Shown here: piece after piece, positions 1-9,064 of the stretch | How the letters are laid out: the number at the start of each line of letters is the position of its first letter | How positions within the stretch are numbered: the first letter of the stretch is position 1 | From: Gluconobacter cerevisiae | Lineage (GTDB): Bacteria > Pseudomonadota > Alphaproteobacteria > Acetobacterales > Acetobacteraceae | NCBI RefSeq assembly: GCF_015244675.1 | Contig: NZ_JABCQO010000001.1 | Location: forward strand, 186,001-250,000 | DNA length: 64,000 nt | Direction of reading: 5' to 3' | Notes under the pieces: model-generated | What the model saw: the letters and a program-made list of their open reading frames with translations, nothing else | Told to the model about the DNA's origin: nothing | Databases searched by the model: none | Translations under genes and position numbers: made by a program

Positions 1-1244
1 GCATTGACCACGTCAACCACGCCAACCTGCTCGTCCAGCGGGTCGGAATATCCAGCGTGACCGTCCTGATAGGCCGGGAGCTTGACGAAAGACACGGCAG
101 GAAGGTTGCCGGCTTTCACGGCGGCGTAGAAATCCTTCAGATCATATTCATGATTTGCGGGTTCCTTTTTCGCCGTCCCCGGAACGTAGCTGTATCCGAT
201 GGACCTGACCGAAGCCGGGCGGGCATGGGTCGGGTTAGACGTGCTGAGGTAATACTGGAACCAGTTGTGATGCGGGATATAGTCCGCAACGTTTTCCGAA
301 ACGATGCTGGAATATGTTGTACGCGCACAGCCCGTGGAGCCATCCGTGTTGGAGGCGCTGAGGTCGAAGCCTCCCATGAAGCCGCCCCAGGTGATGCCAC
401 GCTCGTTCAGCAGGTCGCCGATATTGCGGCCCGTCATCATGCCCTGATTGGTCTTGGAGGAGCAGGCGTCGTAGCCGGGGTCGATGTCGTTGACCATCGT
501 CCAGCCGCCCTGTCCGTCAGCCACATAGGCGGACGACTTGGCAACGGTGGACGGCTTCTGCGTGGTCGCCAGAAGCTGAAGACCGTTCGTCTGGCCGGAA
601 ACGACTTCAAGTGCGCCCGGGGTCGAGGGGCCATACGTGTCGGTGTAGGAATTATCGCTCATGGCAAAGCGCTGTGCATAACGCCAGTACGCCGTGACCG
701 TGTTGCCATCGTAATAGCCGAGAACCTGCCCCTTGGTGCCGAAAGCACCAACGCCGCCGGATGTTCCACGACCGGTATAAAGCGGGAAGAGGTCCGCCTT
801 GCCGTTATCATAGGCCATCTGCTCGGCCGTATAGGCGTGATTCTGGTCGGCCGTGCTGGCCTGAGTACGATCCAGACGGAACGGAAGCGCTGCGTCAGAT
901 CCGTTAGCCGGATTGGTGTTGGGATTCTGCTCCAGCAGTCCCTGCGAGAGCAGGTTGTTGACTGTCGGTGTGCCGAGGCGCGCCCTGAATCCCGGCTCTC
1001 CCGTAGGGTTTGCCGCCTTCGGATAGGTGGCGAAGTAATGATCGAAGGAGACGTTCTCCTGATAGATCACCACCAGATGACGAATGGGGGTCCGGGTCTC
1101 GGACCCATGATGGAATGAACCCTGATTCTGGTCCTGCCACTGGTCATTCCAGGGATTCCAGCCACGAGCCTGACTGAGGGCAGGAGCGGCAACCGATAGG
1201 GAGAGCAGAACAGACAGAGCAATTTTGGTGCGCTTCGCAGACAC
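1..1244 (-). CDS. Secreted phosphoesterase / phospholipase C family protein (3' end outside window)
   Basis: About 414 residues are visible before the window edge. A typical Sec signal peptide (KRTK, a hydrophobic stretch, then APALSQA) is followed by the family's opening metal-site motif, seen as VIYQENVSFDHYFATYP, and near the edge by a DGHAGYSDPLDEQ block. Both are hallmarks of the PF04185 phosphoesterase family (phospholipase C and acid phosphatase AcpA types), which hydrolyse phosphate esters outside the cytoplasm. The chosen start is a GTG at 1244; a GTG at 1268 in the same frame is possible. It lies just downstream of the type II secretion genes, on the same strand, so it is a plausible cargo of that system, but this is inference. 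The substrate cannot be read from the sequence. Confidence 0.85.
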   Translation of the reverse strand, partial: MSAKRTKIALSVLLSLSVAAPALSQARGWNPWNDQWQDQNQGSFHHGSETRTPIRHLVVIYQENVSFDHYFATYPKAANPTGEPGFRARLGTPTVNNLLSQGLLEQNPNTNPANGSDAALPFRLDRTQASTADQNHAYTAEQMAYDNGKADLFPLYTGRGTSGGVGAFGTKGQVLGYYDGNTVTAYWRYAQRFAMSDNSYTDTYGPSTPGALEVVSGQTNGLQLLATTQKPSTVAKSSAYVADGQGGWTMVNDIDPGYDACSSKTNQGMMTGRNIGDLLNERGITWGGFMGGFDLSASNTDGSTGCARTTYSSIVSENVADYIPHHNWFQYYLSTSNPTHARPASVRSIGYSYVPGTAKKEPANHEYDLKDFYAAVKAGNLPAVSFVKLPAYQDGHAGYSDPLDEQVGVVDVVN

Positions 1245-1422
1245 GTCGCGGAATCTTTCATGATGCACGGCATGACCGGAACAAGGTGCCAGAGGTTCAG
1301 GTGAACACCATCTTTACCGGCTCACGCCAACACAGTGGATGAGACAGTGCGTTAACTAAATGAAAGCCATTAAAAGAAGTGTTATGGTTTCGTGAAAAGC
1401 GATATCGTTTGAAACATTACTG

Positions 1423-1935
1423 TCACGGAGCTTCCCCGGACGCCGGATCGAAATGAAACGTCGGTTTTGACTGACCCGAAACGGGAGCAGCCGGTGAAGT
1501 GCTCGGGGGCACACTCGGCGTTGTTGCACCCGGCGGCCGAGATGCTGCCTGAGAAGAATGTTTCGCAAAAACCGGAGCGAGATGCCGCACGCTTTGCCCG
1601 CGTTTGAGAGTTACTCCGCCCGCACTGATCTCCACGATGCTCCAGTCGCTCACTTTGTCACCGGCAGCCACGACCTTGCCGCGGCTCCCGGAAGCGCCGG
1701 TCCTGATGATTGCCCGCCATCCTCCCGGATGCCCAGAAATCCCCACAACCTGCGGCTCACCCGCCTGCACAGCGCCCCTGCCCTTTGGCTGGCGGTCAGG
1801 CTCGAACAAAGGATGTGCCAGAATGGAGTCAACATCGATCCTCTGAGGCTCCTTTTGGGGTTGAGCATAGGCATGCCCCATCAGCAGAAAACTGCCAAAC
1901 AGACCGGCGTAAGACGTTCGTGCCAATATCGTCAT
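1423..1935 (-). CDS. Short T2SS inner-membrane/periplasmic protein, GspC- or GspN-like
   Basis: 170 residues. The ATG at 1935 is preceded by AGAGGGAAGA, and the N-terminus is a hydrophobic signal/anchor ending at AYAQ. Next comes the short motif HPLFEPDRQP, which I associate with small T2SS N/C proteins, then a GspC homology-region-like beta domain (from VVGISG to LKRGQSV, about residues 75-125) and a Pro/Ser/Ala-rich tail. GspC normally links the inner-membrane platform to the secretin. This protein is shorter than classical GspC (about 270-300 residues) and has no PDZ domain. It is the last gene of the block that begins with gspE, 46 bp after gspJ, which supports a role in this machine. GspC versus GspN cannot be settled by eye. 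Confidence 0.6.
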   Translation of the reverse strand: MTILARTSYAGLFGSFLLMGHAYAQPQKEPQRIDVDSILAHPLFEPDRQPKGRGAVQAGEPQVVGISGHPGGWRAIIRTGASGSRGKVVAAGDKVSDWSIVEISAGGVTLKRGQSVRHLAPVFAKHSSQAASRPPGATTPSVPPSTSPAAPVSGQSKPTFHFDPASGEAP

Positions 1936-1981
1936 GAAACATCTTCCCTCTGATCTGACCGGATTGGTCGCCGTCATGTTC

Positions 1982-2593
1982 TTACTCTCCGGCGGGAGCA
2001 GCGAGCAGCGGGCGCACCAGAATGGCGGGCCAGAGGTCCCCTCCTCCGACGCGTTCCAGCCGAATGCGGACCAGCAGGGGCAGCGCCCGGCTTTCCCATG
2101 TTTTCTGCCAGACATAATGTCCCTCAACGACGCCGTAATAAGAAAATTCAACGCGCCCCACATTATGGGCCAGCGTTTCTTCATGCGGAATTTCAGGTTG
2201 CAGGGCGCAGTCCGCGCGCCGGAACCGCCCCCAGCGCAGAACCAGCCGTTTGTCCGCATCCACGCCGAACGCCACCTGAACCTGTTTCCTGTAACCGCCC
2301 TGCTCCGGCAGCCACGACACGAAACCAAGCCGCTCTGCATCGCCCGAAAAGACGGAAGCACCTCGGGCATCGGGGGGTTCCGCACGCTCGATCAGACGAC
2401 GCAGGGACTCTTCCGTTCCCTGAAACGTTGCCTCGTCCCCATAGCGTCGCTCCGCCTGCGACCAACCGCGCGTTCCTACGCCTACACCCTGCCAGAGGGC
2501 GACGGACAGCAGCCCGAACACGACCGTCACGACCAGAATTTCCAGCAGCGTGAAACCGTCTTCTCCCGAACCTTCCCCTCCACCCGGCTTCAT
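1982..2593 (-). CDS. gspJ: T2SS minor pseudopilin GspJ
   Basis: 203 residues from the ATG at 2593, which overlaps the gspI stop by 4 bp (ATGA), indicating translational coupling. The prepilin peptidase site reads EDGFTLLEI, with a hydrophobic helix to about residue 38. The central part resembles GspJ, including an LRRLIERA segment and a C-terminal LVRIRLE strand. GspJ sits with GspI, GspK and GspH at the tip of the pseudopilus. A longer in-frame start at 2659 would add about 22 residues with no leader function, and was rejected in favour of the coupled start. Confidence 0.88.
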   Translation of the reverse strand: MKPGGGEGSGEDGFTLLEILVVTVVFGLLSVALWQGVGVGTRGWSQAERRYGDEATFQGTEESLRRLIERAEPPDARGASVFSGDAERLGFVSWLPEQGGYRKQVQVAFGVDADKRLVLRWGRFRRADCALQPEIPHEETLAHNVGRVEFSYYGVVEGHYVWQKTWESRALPLLVRIRLERVGGGDLWPAILVRPLLAAPAGE

Positions 2594-3003
2594 TCCTGCA
2601 CGGCAGCCCCAACTGCCCTCCCCGACAGAGACACAGACCGCGCCGCGCCGTCTTCCCACACTCGCACCTCAATCGAAAACAGCCCCAGTGGCGCCCGCTC
2701 CCCCCTCGCCGGAGACGCTGTAATCTGGTGGATGTCCACGCTGGAATGATAATGCGGCGGGACGTCATAGGTCTGCGAGCCCGGCCGGAAAGACGGCATG
2801 GCCAATGCACCATCCAGCTGCGACCGGGCTACAGAAAGCAGACGCAAACCATGATCCGCCCGTCCCCCGCCCGCCAGCCCCGCTTCGATCGAGCCCAGCA
2901 TGGCCGCCAGGGCAAAACCCGCGATCATCAGGGCCACGATGACTTCCAGCAGCGTGAAACCCTGATCCGGGCGCAAAGTGCGGACCGGTCGTTCAGCGCT
3001 CAT
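2590..3003 (-). CDS. gspI: T2SS minor pseudopilin GspI
   Basis: 137 residues, the usual size for GspI. A short positive leader ends at QGFTLLEVIVALMIAG, a canonical class III prepilin cleavage site with Glu at +5. The rest is soluble, with a YHSSVDIHQITAS region and a C-terminal FSIEVRVWEDG strand typical of the GspI pseudopilin fold. Its start overlaps the 3' end of gspH by 11 bp and its stop overlaps gspJ by 4 bp, so H, I and J are tightly coupled. GspI nucleates the pseudopilus tip complex. Confidence 0.88.
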   Translation of the reverse strand: MSAERPVRTLRPDQGFTLLEVIVALMIAGFALAAMLGSIEAGLAGGGRADHGLRLLSVARSQLDGALAMPSFRPGSQTYDVPPHYHSSVDIHQITASPARGERAPLGLFSIEVRVWEDGAARSVSLSGRAVGAAVQE

Positions 3004-3460
3004 CGATCTGAATCCGTCCCGTTACGTCGCTGAAGCTGACAAGAGCGGCATGATGCCCCAGAACAACCATCAGCGGCGGCCCCGTCACGCGTCCATCCGC
3101 CATGAACCGGTAAGACGCCCGCGCCATCATCCCGCCAGAGACCGTCGGAACAAACGCCCGCGCAGGCTTGTGAATGCGCGTCGTCCGGAGCGTGTGTCCC
3201 TCAACCGTCAGGAACGTCCCCTCCGTGCTGTCCAGCAGAACCGTCACGGTTTCACCACGGGTTTCAGACAGATCCTGAGCCTGATGCAGGAGATCCACAA
3301 CCTGTCGCCGCGCCACGGAAAAGGAGAGGGCCTCACTCCGTAGCGGTCCCCGCTCCAGCGCAACACCCAGCAGAATCCCGGCAATGGCCAGCACCACCAT
3401 GATTTCCAGAAGAGTAAAACCGGCATCCCCCCGGCCCTGCGCGTCAATGTGCAAGATCAT
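2993..3460 (-). CDS. gspH: T2SS minor pseudopilin GspH
   Basis: 155 residues. The prepilin motif GDAGFTLLEIMVVLAIAG sits at about residues 12-29, followed by a GspH/FimT-like domain with SVARRQVVDLLHQAQDLS and a C-terminal VSFSDVTGRIQID strand. The order F-H-I-J is that of standard gsp operons with gspG missing; gspG lies alone about 9 kb away. The start overlaps the 3' end of gspF by 17 bp. GspH is a minor pseudopilin of the T2SS piston. Confidence 0.88.
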   Translation of the reverse strand: MILHIDAQGRGDAGFTLLEIMVVLAIAGILLGVALERGPLRSEALSFSVARRQVVDLLHQAQDLSETRGETVTVLLDSTEGTFLTVEGHTLRTTRIHKPARAFVPTVSGGMMARASYRFMADGRVTGPPLMVVLGHHAALVSFSDVTGRIQIDER

Positions 3461-4694
3461 TAAGGCTCAGCATCGCCAGAAGCAGCGCGGAGACGATCCC
3501 GGCCACCAGAACGCCCATGATGATGGTAATCGCCGGGACGAGAATGGCCAGAAGACGCTGGATAATGACGCGACTTGCATCCTCATGAATATCAGCAGAC
3601 CGCAGGGCAATAGCCGAAAGCTGGGCCGTTTCTTCACCCACGCGCAGAAAATGGATCATGGCTTCGGGAAAAACCTTCGTCCGCTCCAGAGAATAGGCCA
3701 GACCCCGCCCCTCTCGCATGTCCCGCGTAGCCTCGCTGACACACGCCGCGCCCGCCGTGTTTCCGATGACCCCCTCCGTGATTCTCAGAGCCCCCACAAT
3801 GGGGACACCGTTCTGCATCAGCGTGCCGAGCGTGCGGGTAAACTGGGCGGCCATGATCTCCAGCAGCAGCGATCCAAGGATCGGAACCCGCAGCAGAAAA
3901 CGGTCAAAGACAAGCCGCCGCTCAGGCTTCCGAAGTATTGCGTGAATACTGACGCCCGCAATTCCGAAAGCGGTCAGCAGCACCAGCCCCCAATGCGTCA
4001 GGAAACTGCCCGTCGCAATCACGATCCGCGTTGCCAGCGGCAGGGTAGCGCCATTTTCTTCAAACAGAGGCACGAACTGCGGCAGCACCTGCGTCAGCAG
4101 AAGCACGATCGAGAACACGGACGCCACGACCAGAACCGCCGGATAGATCATCGCGGACTGGATGGTCGCCCGCAGCTTTCTCTCCCGTTCGAGCAGTTCC
4201 GAAAGATGCAGCAAAGCCTCTCCTAGCGCGCCCCCCGCTTCCCCGGCCCGGACCATGCCCACATAGAGTTTTGGAAAGACGGAGGGCATGGTCTCAAGGG
4301 CCTCGGCAAAGGCCTCACCATCCCTGACCCGATCCCGCAACGCCCCGATGACCCGACCATTGCGCGGCCCCACGGCCGTTTCCCCCAGAAACCTGAGAGC
4401 ACGGTCCAGATCGAGCCCGGCGGTCAGCATGGTTGCCAGTTTGCGGGTAAAATCCGCAACCTCAGCAGGCCGCAGCCGAAGCGTATGGCGTCGCCCCAGC
4501 AGCATCCGTACGCCGCCCTGCACTGCGCCCCGCCGCGTTGCGGGCGCGACCTGCACGACCATCAGTTTCTGCCGTTGCAGCCGCTGCATCACCTGCTGTT
4601 CCGTGCTGGCAAGCATGTCGCCATGCACCAGCCGCCCGTCCGGACCAACCGCGCTGTAGTGCCACATCTCGGAAGGACCCGATGCCGCACTCAT
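3444..4694 (-). CDS. gspF: T2SS inner-membrane platform protein GspF
   Basis: 416 residues, the usual length for GspF. Two repeated GspF/PilC cytoplasmic domains are visible: the first begins around DFTRKLATMLTAGLDL (residue 80), the second around FTRTLGTLMQNGVPI (residue 285). Each is followed by hydrophobic segments, and the protein ends in a long transmembrane helix (AITIIMGVLVAGIVSALLLAM). The N-terminal WHYSAVGPDGRLVHGDM is typical of the family. It anchors the ATPase GspE and helps assemble pseudopilins. Its start overlaps the gspE stop by 4 bp. Confidence 0.93.
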   Translation of the reverse strand: MSAASGPSEMWHYSAVGPDGRLVHGDMLASTEQQVMQRLQRQKLMVVQVAPATRRGAVQGGVRMLLGRRHTLRLRPAEVADFTRKLATMLTAGLDLDRALRFLGETAVGPRNGRVIGALRDRVRDGEAFAEALETMPSVFPKLYVGMVRAGEAGGALGEALLHLSELLERERKLRATIQSAMIYPAVLVVASVFSIVLLLTQVLPQFVPLFEENGATLPLATRIVIATGSFLTHWGLVLLTAFGIAGVSIHAILRKPERRLVFDRFLLRVPILGSLLLEIMAAQFTRTLGTLMQNGVPIVGALRITEGVIGNTAGAACVSEATRDMREGRGLAYSLERTKVFPEAMIHFLRVGEETAQLSAIALRSADIHEDASRVIIQRLLAILVPAITIIMGVLVAGIVSALLLAMLSLNDLAH

Positions 4695-6382
4695 CCGTCA
4701 TGCCCGATGATGCGCGAAACCTCTTCAAGAGACGTCTCGCCTTCAAGCGCCAGCCTCAGACCCGCCTGAAACAGCGTTTCCATTCCTGCCGCAACAGCAG
4801 CCTGTTCGATCTCGGAATGGTCCGCCCCTGCCATGATGAGGCGGGAAATCTCCCGCGATGTCGGAAGAAATTCCGCCACGGCACTGCGGCCGCTATAGCC
4901 GGTCTGACGACACTCCGCACAGCCCACCGGATGCCACAACGTGTGCGACACCTCCGGATCAAGACCCAGACGATGCGCGAGTGCCGGATCAACAGCTTCA
5001 GGACAGCGACAGTGTCCACACAGCCGCCGCACAAGCCTCTGCGCCAGAATACCGCGCAGAACGGCCGTCATGAGATAGTCTTCCAGCCCCATGTCCCGCA
5101 GTCGCGTCACCGCCGCCGCCGCCGAATTCGTATGCAGCGTGGACAGCACGAGATGCCCGGTCAAAGCTGCCTGTACGGCAATCTGGACGGTCTCGGTATC
5201 GCGAATTTCACCCACCATGATGACATCAGGGTCCTGACGCAGAATGGCCCGGAGCAGACTGGCAAATGTCAGACCGATGGCCGGTCTGATCTGAAGCTGG
5301 TTGATCCCCGAGAGCTGATACTCCACCGGGTCCTCGACCGTCATGACATTGCGCTCGGTCGCATTGAGGCCGGCCAACCCCGTATAAAGGGTGGTGGTCT
5401 TGCCCGAACCAGTCGGTCCCGTCACCAGAACAATCCCGTTAGGCATCTCCAGTGCAGAGCGGAACGCCGCGATGACGGAGGGCGCAAGGCCCAGACGGCT
5501 GTAGTCGAAACTGACGGTCGTACGGTCCAGAACACGCAGAACGACTGTCTCCCCATGCAGTGACGGAACGGTCGAGACCCGGAAATCCACCTCATGCCCG
5601 CGCACGGCCAGCTTGATGCGCCCGTCCTGCGGCAACCTGCGTTCCGCAATGTCCAGCTTGGCCATGATCTTGATACGCGACACGATCGCGGCCGCCAGCC
5701 GCGGGCTCTGGCTGTCCACCTCATGCAGCACGCCGTCATAACGATACCGGACCAGAATCCGGTCCTCGAAGGGTTCGATATGAATATCCGACGCCCGCGT
5801 TTCCACAGCCTGAAAAATCAGCTGGTTCACCAGCCGGATAATCGGTGCTTCGCTGGCAAGATCCTTCAGCCGGTCCGTATCGTCCTCGGCAGCAGACCCT
5901 TCCGCATCGAAAGCACCCTGCCCTTCGGAGCCGTCCGCGCCGTCCTCAGGATAAAGCCGGTTCAAAATCGCAGAGATATCCGACGGCCGCCCCACCTCAC
6001 GCCGGACCTCGCAGCCCGTAGCGAGGTGAACAGCAGCCGAAGTGTAATCATCCAACGGATCCGCCATGGCCAGACGCAGCGTACCCTGCACACAGTCCAG
6101 CGGAACGGCGCGCGCCTGATGTAAGAACCGTGCCCCCAGATCGTCGGGCAGAACCGGCTCCAGCACTGCGGCCAGTTGCTCCGGTGTCAGAACGGTTCCG
6201 CCAAGCATGGCAGCATAGGTTGCAGCCAGATCGCCCTCGCTGACCAGACCGAGTTGGAGCAAAACAAGCGCCAGAGACTGCCCTGTCTCGGTCGCCACGT
6301 TCCGCGCACGCTCCAGCGCACGATCTTCGCAGACGCCGCGCTCGCTCAGAGCAGCCTCAAGGCGCGCATCAGCCGAAACCAT
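4691..6382 (-). CDS. gspE: T2SS assembly ATPase GspE
   Basis: 563 residues. The N-terminal region (to about 150) resembles the MshEN/GspE N-domain. The secretion ATPase domain shows Walker A GPTGSGKTT (about residue 325), an Asp box, and Walker B-like DPDVIMVGEIRD with TLHTN after it. The GspE zinc motif is present as CGHC and, about 30 residues on, CAEC. It drives pseudopilus polymerisation from the cytoplasmic face. It is the first gene of the minus-strand gsp block; gspO starts divergently 85 bp away, so both blocks must share a very short promoter region. Confidence 0.95.
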   Translation of the reverse strand: MVSADARLEAALSERGVCEDRALERARNVATETGQSLALVLLQLGLVSEGDLAATYAAMLGGTVLTPEQLAAVLEPVLPDDLGARFLHQARAVPLDCVQGTLRLAMADPLDDYTSAAVHLATGCEVRREVGRPSDISAILNRLYPEDGADGSEGQGAFDAEGSAAEDDTDRLKDLASEAPIIRLVNQLIFQAVETRASDIHIEPFEDRILVRYRYDGVLHEVDSQSPRLAAAIVSRIKIMAKLDIAERRLPQDGRIKLAVRGHEVDFRVSTVPSLHGETVVLRVLDRTTVSFDYSRLGLAPSVIAAFRSALEMPNGIVLVTGPTGSGKTTTLYTGLAGLNATERNVMTVEDPVEYQLSGINQLQIRPAIGLTFASLLRAILRQDPDVIMVGEIRDTETVQIAVQAALTGHLVLSTLHTNSAAAAVTRLRDMGLEDYLMTAVLRGILAQRLVRRLCGHCRCPEAVDPALAHRLGLDPEVSHTLWHPVGCAECRQTGYSGRSAVAEFLPTSREISRLIMAGADHSEIEQAAVAAGMETLFQAGLRLALEGETSLEEVSRIIGHDG

Positions 6383-6467
6383 GCAAAACTCCCGCGGCCT
6401 TGCGAGACAGACGGACGCTTCTCATGAGCTTGTCGTGCAACTGCAAATCCGCCAGTGTCCCACCGCC

Positions 6468-7262
6468 ATGACCGTTTCCCTGCTTGTTGCCGTTTTCCTT
6501 CTGACCCCGGTTGCGGGGAGCTTTCTGGGCGTGCTCATACGCCGGATCCCGAGGGGAGAAACCGTGGTTTCCGGCCGCTCGCATTGTGAAAGCTGCCATG
6601 TTCCGCTGTCTGCCCGCGACCTGATTCCGATCCTGTCCTACGCGATGCAGAAGGGGCGGTGCCGTCACTGCAAAAGCCGGATTACCCCAGACCATCTCTG
6701 GATCGAACTTGCGGCGCTCACCGTGCCCGCCATGGCCCTTCTGGCCCGCATGATCGCCAGTCATTTTCAGGACATCCCCTTCCAGCTGGCCGACTGGGAC
6801 GCGCTGTCCTTTGTGGGAGACTGCATCCTCGGCTGGGGGTTGCTCGCCCTGTCCGTGATCGACCTGATCTGCCTGCGCCTTCCAGACATGCTGACGCTGC
6901 CGCTGCTTCTGATCGGGCTTGTGGAAGGATATGTCACAGCCGGAACGGACGGCGCGCTGGACCGTGCGCTCGGTAGTACGGCGGGGTGGCTGATCTTCGC
7001 GCTCATTGCCGTCGGATACAGGATGATCCGTCACAGGCAGGGTCTCGGAGGGGGGGACGTCAAGCTGCTGGCCATGGGCGGAGCCTGGGTCGGGCTGGGC
7101 GCGCTGCCTGTTATCATCGGTGCGGGTTCGGCCTTCGGTATCGTGCTGGCTCTGGCAACGGCCATGCGCTCGGGGCGCTTCAACATGACGATCCTTGTTC
7201 CCTTTGGCCCGTGCCTTGCCGCAGCGATCTGGCTGGCGCGTCTCATGCTGTGTCGTTCGTGA
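6468..7262 (+). CDS. gspO: Prepilin peptidase / N-methyltransferase (GspO/PilD-like)
   Basis: 264 residues from the ATG at 6468, which places the first hydrophobic segment (VSLLVAVFLLTPVAGSFL) at the N-terminus as expected. An upstream in-frame ATG at 6381 overlaps the gspE start and would add 29 hydrophilic residues, so it is less likely. Two CxxC pairs (CESC and CRHC) form the cytoplasmic zinc site of the methylase domain. The two catalytic aspartates lie in LSVIDLICLRLPD and GGGDVKLLA. It cleaves and N-methylates GspG, H, I, J and K. It heads the plus-strand block O-L-M-D-K. Confidence 0.92.
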   Translation: MTVSLLVAVFLLTPVAGSFLGVLIRRIPRGETVVSGRSHCESCHVPLSARDLIPILSYAMQKGRCRHCKSRITPDHLWIELAALTVPAMALLARMIASHFQDIPFQLADWDALSFVGDCILGWGLLALSVIDLICLRLPDMLTLPLLLIGLVEGYVTAGTDGALDRALGSTAGWLIFALIAVGYRMIRHRQGLGGGDVKLLAMGGAWVGLGALPVIIGAGSAFGIVLALATAMRSGRFNMTILVPFGPCLAAAIWLARLMLCRS

Positions 7263-7454
7263 TCCTGCCATGACTTACCCGATGCCCTGATACAGGGGCA
7301 GAGAGGTTTTCGAACTGTCATGAATTTATAATATTCCAGCCCTGTCATCCTGCGGGGGTGCAATGATATTGCCTCGCGGAGCCTTTCATTCCCTTGCATG
7401 TGGACCGTTTCATCAGGTGGCCCCTCCCCGCTTTCCCGTGTTCCGTCTCAACAC

Positions 7455-8435
7455 ATGATCCTGTCGATACCGGGGTTTGACACTGTCTTCCGCTGGTGGC
7501 TGAGCCGTATGGCGGAACTCCTGCCTGCCGCCCTGAGGCGGGACCAGAAGCAGGATGTGCGCCTCCCGATCCGGCCGGACGGGACCCTGGAACCCGGCAG
7601 CCTGTCCCGCGTTCCGCTCCCGTCCTCCCGCAAGAAGAGCCTGCTTTCGGCCCGTCCCGCGCCGTTCTGTCTTGTCCTGCCTTCCGGTGCCATCCTGTCG
7701 CGTGAACTCACTTTGCCCCGCGCAGCAGCCCCTCATGCGGTGCAGACCATCGGCTACGATCTGGACAGGCTGACCCCGTTCCGCCCCGAAGACGTCGTCT
7801 GGACTGTCACGCCAACGGGGAAACCCTTCCCCCTGCGCAATGGTCAGGTGAGCTTCCGCCTTCTCGTGGCCCCACGCCGTGCCTTTGAAAAAGCGATGCA
7901 GGAACTGGCAGAGCATGCCATCAGCCCGACGCATCTGCGGTGCGAGGGGCTGGAGGGTGTCCTGCCACTCGGCACGCCCTCGAAGACCACAAAGATCCGG
8001 CCTTCTCTGCTCGTTCTGCTGGGTCTTGCCCTGATCGCATCACCCTTTATCCGTCAGGAAATCTCGCACCTGCGGCTCGATCACGCCCTCTCCGCGCTGT
8101 CCGCAGAAAAACAGCAAGCCGAGGCGCTGCGGCGAGACATCACCCGCTTCACACAGGGGCCAGCCGCTATCCGCCGGGAAGAACACCGGCTGGGATCGTC
8201 CCTCCTTGTTTTGCAAACCCTCACACAGGCGTTGCCGGAAGATACATTCCTGACAGAACTGCATCTGCATGAACGTCATGTCACGTTGGAAGGACAGTCC
8301 GCACAGGCTACGCAACTGATCGGCATTCTGGAGCACCATGCCGCATTTTCGAACGCGGCTTTCTCGGGGCCGATCACACGCTCCGAAGACCGTCGGCAGG
8401 ATCTGTTCACCCTTCATGCTGACGCTCCGGGTTGA
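7455..8435 (+). CDS. gspL: T2SS platform protein GspL-like (PilN-type C-terminal domain)
   Basis: 326 residues from the ATG at 7455; an earlier start at 7398 would only add a non-conserved leader. The N-terminal half (LPSGAILSRELTLPRAA, RPEDVVWTV) has the look of the actin-like cytoplasmic domain of GspL/PilM. One transmembrane helix follows (LLVLLGLALIASPFI, about residue 195), then a coiled-coil segment and a PilN/GspL periplasmic domain (LTQALPEDTFLTELHLHERHVTLEGQS). It links the ATPase GspE to the periplasmic parts. It is followed by gspM with 5 bp between the stop and the ATG. Confidence 0.8.
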   Translation: MILSIPGFDTVFRWWLSRMAELLPAALRRDQKQDVRLPIRPDGTLEPGSLSRVPLPSSRKKSLLSARPAPFCLVLPSGAILSRELTLPRAAAPHAVQTIGYDLDRLTPFRPEDVVWTVTPTGKPFPLRNGQVSFRLLVAPRRAFEKAMQELAEHAISPTHLRCEGLEGVLPLGTPSKTTKIRPSLLVLLGLALIASPFIRQEISHLRLDHALSALSAEKQQAEALRRDITRFTQGPAAIRREEHRLGSSLLVLQTLTQALPEDTFLTELHLHERHVTLEGQSAQATQLIGILEHHAAFSNAAFSGPITRSEDRRQDLFTLHADAPG

Positions 8436-8440
8436 TCCTG

Positions 8441-9064
8441 ATGTCCGCCTCACCCACCTTTTTCAGCCTGCCCGACGGACGAAAAGGACGCGTCTTCGCC
8501 CTCGGCATGACGGTCGTCCTGCTGGTGCTGGTCGCCTCTGCTGCCTCCCTGCTGCTGAACCAGTATGCCGAGGGGCAGGCCGATCTGGCCGAGCAACAGG
8601 ACATCCTCGCCCATACACAAATTCTGGTGGATAACCTGCCCGATCTTGAAAAACGGGCCCAGACGGCATCGCTTCAGGCGCGTGGCAGCACGCTCCTGAT
8701 CAGTGAAACCTCGCAGGAAACGGCCCTTGCCCGCCTCCAGCAGATCGTGCACGACACCGCCCTTGAAGGTCAGGCCCTGCCGACGAGCATGGAACCGCTC
8801 CCCGTCTCCCGCGCCGGAGCGTTCGAGCGGCTCGGCGTGAGGGTTTCTCTCACCACATCCTATGCCGTGCTGGTCCGTCTTCTGGACGCCCTCGACCACA
8901 GCACCGCTCCGCGCCTGCTGGTCGATGATCTTCGGATCGACGTGTCTGGCAACCCGCAGGCCATTGACGAAACGGCTGAAGGGCGTGCCCTGGATGCTTC
9001 CTTCACCATCCTCGCATTGCGCGATCCCCACTCCATCGCGGCGTCCACCGCTCCCCGGCCATGA
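8441..9064 (+). CDS. gspM: T2SS platform protein GspM-like (PilO/GspMb type)
   Basis: 207 residues from the ATG at 8441 (an in-frame TTG at 8432 is possible). One N-terminal transmembrane helix (GMTVVLLVLVASAASLLL) is followed by a short coiled coil and a ferredoxin-like periplasmic domain of the GspM/PilO kind (VRVSLTTSYAVLVRLLDALDH, RLLVDDLRID). GspM pairs with GspL in the inner-membrane platform. Position between gspL and gspD and the 4-bp overlap with gspD support the call more than sequence identity does. Confidence 0.78.
   Translation: MSASPTFFSLPDGRKGRVFALGMTVVLLVLVASAASLLLNQYAEGQADLAEQQDILAHTQILVDNLPDLEKRAQTASLQARGSTLLISETSQETALARLQQIVHDTALEGQALPTSMEPLPVSRAGAFERLGVRVSLTTSYAVLVRLLDALDHSTAPRLLVDDLRIDVSGNPQAIDETAEGRALDASFTILALRDPHSIAASTAPRP

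Noticed and set aside
57-1118. Long plus-strand open frame over the phosphoesterase gene
   Set aside because: It is antisense to a clear PF04185 protein with signal peptide; its product has no family features.
6369-7271. Minus-strand frame over gspO
   Set aside because: Highly charged composition typical of a shadow frame; the prepilin peptidase motifs are on the other strand.
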